DNA of 10,592 nucleotides from Phycisphaerae bacterium. Lineage in GTDB: Bacteria > Planctomycetota > Phycisphaerae > UBA1845 > PWPN01. The stretch lies in the NCBI GenBank assembly GCA_035384605.1, contig DAOOIV010000081.1, forward strand, positions 14,698-25,289. Reading direction: 5' to 3'. Every line of letters begins with the position of its first letter. Position 1 is the stretch's first letter. The translations under genes and the position numbers were made by a program. The notes under the pieces are model-generated. The model was not told where the DNA came from, searched no databases, and was given only the letters and a program-made list of their open reading frames with translations. Below, one piece after another: positions 6,870 through 10,592 of this stretch.

Positions 6870-8456
6870 TCATGAAGGACGAGTCGCCGCGCTCCACTGG
6901 CTGAGCTTGGCCCGAATCGTCTCAACCTTGAAATCCGCCGGGCGAGGCTCATCCTGGTTGGCATCCAACTCCTCGAACGTCGGCGTTTTCGATGGCACTC
7001 CCTTGGGCGGCACCTCGGCGCCGGCCACCCACGTCAGGGCGTTGAGCATCAGCTTGCGATAATCGTCATGCGCCCAGTTCCAGTGAAAGTGCCCACCCGT
7101 AAACCCGAATCCGCGCCCACCATCGGGTCGCTCGAAAGCCCATGCCACCACCTCCAACATGCCCTTTCTCGCCCGAACGTGCGGATTGCCGCTATAGGCG
7201 CCGTCCGGCCCTTCTCGTGTCCGCTCAGGCGGAACTGCGCTGAGAATCGGCGTGACGTTCTCCATGTTCTCGCGGAACCGCATGTGGTAGTACCACTCGT
7301 CCTCAATCTCGAACGGCCTGACCCCCCGCGTGATCGGGTGATTCGGCAACTCCGCGAACCGCGCGGACCAGTGCGGGTTGACCGACCAGTGCTGCTCGAA
7401 GTAGCCGCCGATCCATTTGAGCATGTGGTCGCCGACCGGTCCCTTGGGCACGTCGAGTGCGTAGTGCAGAACGGCCAAGCCGGCGCCTCGGTCAACCGCG
7501 GCCCCGACCTCGGCAAGGCGGTTGTTGATCATATTGCCGCCGGCCCCGTCGGCGAAGAAGACGATCGCGTTGGCATTGTCGAACGCCGTCGGGTCGGTTG
7601 GCCGGCCATTGCGGTACACCACCGCATGGACGGCAGGCACATTCTCGTTCAGCAGTCTGGCTAGCAGCAGGCACCCCGCATTGTGCTCGTGACTTCCATA
7701 GCCGTGACTGGCCGTGCCGGCCACAAATACGATCTTCTTCTTGCCCTCCATCGGCAGACGCTTAAGCCGAATGTCGCGGAACTGCACCTTCATGGGATCG
7801 CCGGCGTGAAGTTGCAGGGCCAGGATGCCCGAACGGCGCGAGGCCTGACGGTCTTCATCGACGGCCTCGATCATGACTTGCCCGTTGATCTCGTGCACGT
7901 AGCGGTTGCCGCGGGCGACCACGCGGTAGCTGTTCCAGTCCTGATTACGGATCTTGGCGGCCAGTTCCTCGGCACTGCCGATCGTGCCCACGACCCTGGC
8001 CTTGTGGTCCTCGCCAATGACAACCTTCTGACCCCGCTGGGCCAGGATGCCCCGAGACCGCTCGCTGTACAAGATGCCGGTGTACTTGTTTGTGGCGTCA
8101 ATGTCGGCCTGCTCGCCGGCCGCGACCCACTTGCCCCACTTGTCGGGATCCTCCCAACTGCGATACTGAATGCCACTGTTCCCGCCGAAGATGCGATACT
8201 CAAGCACCAGCTCGAAATCATCAAGCTCGCCATCTCGCCAGATGAGGAAAGTGTTGTGCTTGAGCGGCTTGTCCGGCGTGGTCTGACCGGTAATGGCTCC
8301 ATCCTCGATGCGCCAATAGACCGGGTCGCCGTCCCAGCCGTTGAGCGTTCTACCATCGAAAATGGACCTGAACTCCTCGTTGATGGCTTGGGCGCTCGAA
8401 GTCGTTGACATGGCAACCACAGCGGTAAGACCGATGAGAGTCGTTCTCAACAGCAT
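6870..8456 (-). CDS. Secreted DUF1080 (3-keto-disaccharide hydrolase-like) and ThuA fusion protein
   Basis: The 528-residue protein has a signal peptide (hydrophobic about 5-16, likely cut after AQA at 22-24) and two domains. Residues about 28-234 match the DUF1080/3-keto-disaccharide hydrolase family, a laminin-G-like jellyroll: FRSIFDGRTLNGWDG (29-43), WRIEDGAITG (48-57), NSGIQYR (93-99) and a closing MKVQFRDIRLKRL (222-234). Residues about 238-480 match ThuA, a glutamine-amidotransferase-like fold: KKIVFVAGTASHGYGSHEH (240-257), IVFFADGAGG (298-307) and FGFTGGHFHWNW (450-461). DUF1080 members hydrolyse 3-keto-glycosides and ThuA-like proteins are linked to sugar (trehalose) utilisation; the joint role of the fusion is inferred. 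ATG 8456 fits best: GGAGG (complement of 8464-8468) is seven bases away, whereas the ATG at 8462 nearly abuts it. The sialidase-like gene lies downstream on the same strand. The tail after about residue 480 is charged and unassigned. Confidence 0.92.
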   Translation of the reverse strand: MLLRTTLIGLTAVVAMSTTSSAQAINEEFRSIFDGRTLNGWDGDPVYWRIEDGAITGQTTPDKPLKHNTFLIWRDGELDDFELVLEYRIFGGNSGIQYRSWEDPDKWGKWVAAGEQADIDATNKYTGILYSERSRGILAQRGQKVVIGEDHKARVVGTIGSAEELAAKIRNQDWNSYRVVARGNRYVHEINGQVMIEAVDEDRQASRRSGILALQLHAGDPMKVQFRDIRLKRLPMEGKKKIVFVAGTASHGYGSHEHNAGCLLLARLLNENVPAVHAVVYRNGRPTDPTAFDNANAIVFFADGAGGNMINNRLAEVGAAVDRGAGLAVLHYALDVPKGPVGDHMLKWIGGYFEQHWSVNPHWSARFAELPNHPITRGVRPFEIEDEWYYHMRFRENMENVTPILSAVPPERTREGPDGAYSGNPHVRARKGMLEVVAWAFERPDGGRGFGFTGGHFHWNWAHDDYRKLMLNALTWVAGAEVPPKGVPSKTPTFEELDANQDEPRPADFKVETIRAKLSQWSAATRPS

Positions 8457-8466
8457 GACCATTCCT

Positions 8467-8517
8467 CCCACGCAGATCGAGCCCGGCTGGCTGCCGGGTC
8501 GGCCGGTCCCCACGCAG
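8467..8517. repeat. 9-bp direct repeat flanking a GC hairpin in the DUF1080-ThuA leader
   Basis: CCCACGCAG occurs at 8467-8475 and again at 8509-8517, 42 bases apart. Between them CCCGGC (8482-8487) and GCCGGG (8493-8498) form a 6-bp dyad with a 5-base loop. The group lies within the 60 bases upstream of the minus-strand start at 8456, so it could be an operator or leader structure. No regulator can be named. Confidence 0.35.
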
Positions 8518-8535
8518 GTTCAGGCTTGGGTCGAT

Positions 8536-8564
8536 AGTATAGCTTCTCGTCCTGAATCTGGGCA
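8536..8564 (-). promoter_or_regulatory. Possible promoter of DUF1080-ThuA and the sialidase-like gene
   Basis: On the minus strand, TATACT (8541-8536; 5 of 6 consensus bases) would be the -10, with only a poor -35 (TGCCCA, 8564-8559; 3 of 6) at 17 bases. The leader would be about 70 bases. Support rests mainly on the -10. Confidence 0.25.
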
Positions 8565-8597
8565 GCCCACCGCCGCCGCGCCGGCCACTTCCCCAAG

Positions 8598-8609
8598 CTT
8601 GCATGCAAG
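8598..8609. promoter_or_regulatory. 12-bp perfect palindrome, possible operator
   Basis: CTTGCATGCAAG is a perfect two-fold symmetric 12-mer in the divergent region between the DUF1080-ThuA gene and thiS. Dimeric regulators bind such sites, but one copy proves nothing. Bases about 8610-8778 around it show no convincing gene; reading frames crossing them lack codon structure or motifs I recognise. Confidence 0.25.
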
Positions 8610-8778
8610 ACGCCGCCGACGACCTTTCCGGCTGGCAGCTTCCACCTGCTCGAACGGTCTCCCCGGCCGCTTGCCCGCAATGCACAACCGACGTGACGAA
8701 AACAGCGCCAACGACCGTTATCCCCTCCTCACCGCAAGCCGTCGATCCGCCGGCCGCATGCTGGGATCGGACATCTCG

Positions 8779-8807
8779 TTGATTCCTCCTCCGGCCGTTT
8801 CTATAAT
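8779..8807 (+). promoter_or_regulatory. Sigma-70-type promoter for thiS-thiG
   Basis: TTGATT (8779-8784; 4 of 6) and a perfect TATAAT (8802-8807) are spaced by 17 bases, the optimum. It is the best promoter-like sequence in the window. Transcription would start near 8814, giving a leader of about 70 bases before the thiS ATG. Confidence 0.6.
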
Positions 8808-8840
8808 CAGGTCCTTTGAGATGGTCTGAGGTGTCCAACC

Positions 8841-8874
8841 GAGGCGCGCGAGACAGATGTTCGCCTCAAGAGGC
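8841..8874 (+). promoter_or_regulatory. Short mutually exclusive hairpins over the thiS Shine-Dalgarno
   Basis: GAGGCG (8841-8846) can pair with CGCCTC (8862-8867). The same GCCTC can instead pair with GAGGC (8870-8874), folding as GCCT-CAAG-AGGC and covering the thiS SD (AAGAGG, 8868-8873). The two folds exclude each other, the logic of a translational switch. Stems are short and no known riboswitch class is recognised, so this could be chance in GC-rich DNA. Confidence 0.3.
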
Positions 8875-8884
8875 CGTGTTCACG

Positions 8885-9085
8885 ATGCGCGTGCAGATCA
8901 ACGGCAAGGATGAGGATATTGATCCGGGCACGACCGTGGCCGCGCTCGTGGGGCGATACAACCTGCAGCCGAAGCACGTGGCCGTCGAGATCAACTGCGA
9001 TTTGGTCCCCCGAAAGGTCTTCGATACGACCCGCCTGAAAGAGGGCGACCGAATCGAGATCGTAACCCTTGTCGGAGGTGGTTGA
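8885..9085 (+). CDS. thiS: Sulfur carrier protein ThiS
   Basis: This 66-residue ubiquitin-like protein is the usual length for ThiS and ends in GGG (64-66). The C-terminal glycine is adenylated by ThiF and converted to a thiocarboxylate, which donates sulfur to ThiG in making the thiazole phosphate of thiamine. MRVQINGKDEDI (1-12), HVAVEINCDLVPR (31-43) and LKEGDRIEIVTLVGGG (51-66) match the family pattern. The ATG at 8885 was chosen because it starts the first beta strand; an in-frame TTG at 8816 would add 23 residues foreign to the family. The SD AAGAGG is 11 bases upstream, rather far. The stop codon directly abuts the thiG start, so the pair is translationally coupled. ThiF, ThiH/ThiO and ThiE are not in the window. 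It acts in the cytoplasm. Confidence 0.95.
   Translation: MRVQINGKDEDIDPGTTVAALVGRYNLQPKHVAVEINCDLVPRKVFDTTRLKEGDRIEIVTLVGGG
9074..9079 (+). promoter_or_regulatory. thiG Shine-Dalgarno embedded in the ThiS glycine codons
   Basis: GGAGGT is a near-perfect SD six bases before the thiG ATG. The same bases are the GGA GGT codons for Gly64-Gly65 of ThiS, so the catalytically needed tail and the downstream ribosome binding site share sequence. Confidence 0.7.
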
Positions 9086-9922
9086 ATGACCGATGCGGGC
9101 ATCAAGCTCGGTCCTTTTCAGTTCTCATCCCGTCTCTTCGTGGGCACGGGAAAGTACTCGAACTACGAGGTGATGAACCAATGCTTGGCGGCGTCAGGCT
9201 GCCAGGTGGTGACCGTGGCCGTGCGCCGCGATGTTCTGCGGCCGGAGGGCGGCAAGCGGGAACAGAGCCTCTTGGATGCCCTGGATCCGACCCGTTACAC
9301 CATTCTGCCGAACACGGCCGGCTGCTTCAGCGCCGAGGACGCCGTCCGGGCTGCCCGGCTCAGCCGCGAGCTTCTTGAAGGGCTCGACAACCCCGGAGCA
9401 CAGTGGGTCAAGCTTGAGGTCCTCGCCGACAAGAGGACGCTTCTGCCCGACCCGATCGGCAGTCTCCAGGCAACCGAGAAACTTGTCAAAGAGGGTTTTG
9501 CCGTTCTGGTCTACACCTCCGACGACCCGATCATGGCCAAGCGCCTCAAAGAGGCGGGGGCCACGAGCGTTATGCCGGCCGGCTCGCCCATCGGCAGCGG
9601 ACAGGGCGTCCTCAACCCCAACAACATCCGGATCATCATCGAGTATCTCAAGGAAAATGATCCCGACTACCCGGTGATCGTCGACGCCGGCGTGGGAACC
9701 GCCTCGGACGTGACCGTCGCGATGGAACTGGGCAGCGACGGCGTGCTCCTCAACACCGGCATCGCCGGAGCCGCCGACCCCGTCCGCATGGCCCATGCGA
9801 TGCGACATGCGGTCGAAGCGGGCCGACTGGCCTTCTTGGCTGGCCGTATACCGAAAAAACTGTACGCGACCGCTTCAAGCCCGACCGAGGGCGTCATCGC
9901 CCCGGCCGCTCGAACGCGTTGA
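9086..9922 (+). CDS. thiG: Thiazole synthase ThiG
   Basis: The 278-residue protein is a TIM-barrel enzyme that condenses 1-deoxy-D-xylulose 5-phosphate, dehydroglycine and sulfur from ThiS thiocarboxylate into the thiazole phosphate of thiamine. FSSRLFVGTGKY (13-24) and VVTVAVRR (41-48) are family blocks. The Schiff-base lysine is Lys109 in QWVKLEVL. NTAGC (76-80), PAGSPIGSGQG and the phosphate-binding NTGIAGAADPVRMA are also present. It is slightly longer than the usual 255-265 residues because of a short C-terminal extension after SPTEG. Its ATG directly follows the thiS TGA, and its own stop overlaps the next start as TGATG (9920-9924), so three genes are read as a coupled unit. Enzymes for dehydroglycine supply are outside the window. 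Confidence 0.97.
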   Translation: MTDAGIKLGPFQFSSRLFVGTGKYSNYEVMNQCLAASGCQVVTVAVRRDVLRPEGGKREQSLLDALDPTRYTILPNTAGCFSAEDAVRAARLSRELLEGLDNPGAQWVKLEVLADKRTLLPDPIGSLQATEKLVKEGFAVLVYTSDDPIMAKRLKEAGATSVMPAGSPIGSGQGVLNPNNIRIIIEYLKENDPDYPVIVDAGVGTASDVTVAMELGSDGVLLNTGIAGAADPVRMAHAMRHAVEAGRLAFLAGRIPKKLYATASSPTEGVIAPAARTR

Positions 9923-10386
9923 TGGAGCCTCCGGTGCAGCGCCGAACCCGAAACAGAATCTGTATCTGGCTGATCGTCGGTGGTCTGGCCAACTTCCTGG
10001 TCTACACCGTGGTCTACGCTTATCTGGGGGGGGACGCCCGAAACGGCGCCAAAGAGAAAATCACCGACCCCGATGGCCGGGTGGAAGAGATGTTTTACAT
10101 CCGCGGCCACTTCCTTCATGGCGCCGAAGTCGGTCGGCCCACGGCCGTCTCACGGGCGGTCTGGATCTACAGCTATCTTCACTCCATCTCCATCTGGCCG
10201 ACGCAAGGAGTGATGATGATCTGCATGCTGATTCTCGCCCAGCCGCACATCATCGCGACCATGCAGGAAAGCAACTGGATCCGGGGTCCGACCTTTGTGG
10301 CGGTTGCGATCACTCTCGTGGCGGTTGTCTATTCGGCAATGTCCATCTGGTTTGCCATCGGCTTCGTCAGGGATCTGACGGCGTGA
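9922..10386 (+). CDS. Small three-helix membrane protein of unknown function
   Basis: I do not recognise this 154-residue protein. It has a basic N-terminus (QRRTRNR, 6-12) and three hydrophobic segments: about 14-36, 78-107 (broken by Pro and Gln at 93-95) and 124-149. Between the first two is a roughly 40-residue polar loop with YIRGHFLHGAEVG (59-71). His63 and His66 there, and His87 and His109 near the second segment, are possible ligands, but this is only a composition note. The ATG at 9922 overlaps the thiG stop (TGATG), implying translational coupling; an in-frame TTG at 9919 was rejected. Its stop lies 19 bases before the helicase start. The coupling does not establish a thiamine role: planctomycete operons often join unrelated genes. 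It is integral to the inner membrane, orientation uncertain. Confidence 0.85.
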   Translation: MEPPVQRRTRNRICIWLIVGGLANFLVYTVVYAYLGGDARNGAKEKITDPDGRVEEMFYIRGHFLHGAEVGRPTAVSRAVWIYSYLHSISIWPTQGVMMICMLILAQPHIIATMQESNWIRGPTFVAVAITLVAVVYSAMSIWFAIGFVRDLTA

Positions 10387-10405
10387 TGATCGAGGCAGTC
10401 TGCCC

Positions 10406-10592
10406 GTGTCGACAGTCAGTGAGGTTCTCGGAATCGATGGACTCATCGCCCGGCGGTTGGCCGGTTACGAGCACCGTCCCCAGCAATTGGAGATGGCCGC
10501 AGCGGTGGAACGGGCGTTCGGACGGTCCCGCCACCTTCTCGCCGAGGCCGGCACCGGCGTGGGCAAGAGCTTTGCCTACCTCGTACCGGCCA
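10406..10592 (+). CDS. DinG/XPD-family ATP-dependent DNA helicase, N-terminal part (truncated by window edge)
   Basis: A frame opening at GTG 10406 runs to the edge and encodes 62 residues. YEHRPQQLEMAAAVERAF (21-38) resembles the motif upstream of the P-loop, and EAGTGVGKSFAYLVPA (47-62) is the Walker A region characteristic of DinG/YoaA-type superfamily 2 helicases, which unwind DNA 5' to 3' and often carry an iron-sulfur cluster. The cluster cysteines and later motifs lie beyond the window. GAGG at 10392-10395 is ten bases before the GTG; no in-frame ATG lies upstream. A second overlap-type ATG at 10386 is in another frame and does not lead into the helicase. Confidence 0.85.
   Translation, partial: MSTVSEVLGIDGLIARRLAGYEHRPQQLEMAAAVERAFGRSRHLLAEAGTGVGKSFAYLVPA

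Noticed and set aside
7683..8408. Long open frame of 241 codons on the plus strand
   Set aside because: It lies wholly antisense to the well-supported DUF1080-ThuA gene and shows no domain motif; long antisense frames are expected in GC-rich DNA.
8350..8838. 162-codon minus-strand frame across the divergent intergenic region
   Set aside because: It overlaps the start of DUF1080-ThuA and the thiS promoter, is rich in Arg/Gly/Ser as in random GC-rich frames, and matches no family I know.
8808..8884. TPP riboswitch ahead of thiS
   Set aside because: The leader after the candidate promoter is only about 70 bases, and the conserved TPP-aptamer core strings were not found by eye.
8816..8884. N-terminal extension of ThiS from TTG 8816
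   Set aside because: ThiS proteins begin at the first beta strand; the extra 23 residues do not resemble the family and would overlap the likely transcription start.

Overview
The window looks like a piece of a planctomycete chromosome, probably a Phycisphaerae-like environmental lineage. This is inferred from gene content, not from a marker gene. The signs are a prepilin-type protein with the H-X9-DG tail, an upstream protein end of the dockerin-like type common in that phylum, several secreted sugar-active proteins (a GH43/GH32-like propeller, a BNR sialidase-like protein, a DUF1080-ThuA fusion), and a GC-rich base composition. No rRNA, tRNA, CRISPR array, insertion sequence or phage gene was seen.

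Layout. Bases 1-60 are the last codons of an upstream gene. A type II secretion/pseudopilin-like gene follows (94-996, +). After a 296-base gap with small dyads, a possible promoter and a 34-base all-purine tract comes an NtrC-family sigma-54 activator with a degenerate receiver domain (1293-2816, +). It converges with a thioredoxin-fold redoxin gene (2832-3404, -), which diverges from a secreted beta-propeller hydrolase-like gene (3575-5182, +). That gene ends in a heptanucleotide repeat and a strong hairpin terminator, facing two minus-strand genes: DUF1080-ThuA (6870-8456) and, downstream of it, the sialidase-like gene (5340-6770). A roughly 430-base divergent intergenic region follows. On the plus strand there is then a tightly packed set: thiS, thiG, a small three-helix membrane protein, and the start of a DinG/XPD-type helicase that runs off the window.

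How they work together. The three secreted proteins (3575-8456) form a plausible saccharide-processing locus acting outside the cytoplasm: two propeller proteins that could bind or cleave glycans, and a fusion whose family is linked to 3-keto-sugar hydrolysis and sugar utilisation. No transporter, SusC/D pair or sulfatase is in view, so the substrate is unknown. thiS-thiG makes the thiazole half of thiamine; the two genes abut, and the codons for the ThiS glycine tail also form the thiG ribosome binding site. The thiS leader has a consensus-like promoter and short mutually exclusive hairpins, but no recognisable TPP riboswitch.

Nothing here is clearly a wholly new system. The best leads are the thiS leader fold, the degenerate receiver of the sigma-54 activator, the unexplained membrane protein coupled to thiG, and the DUF1080-ThuA/sialidase/propeller cluster.
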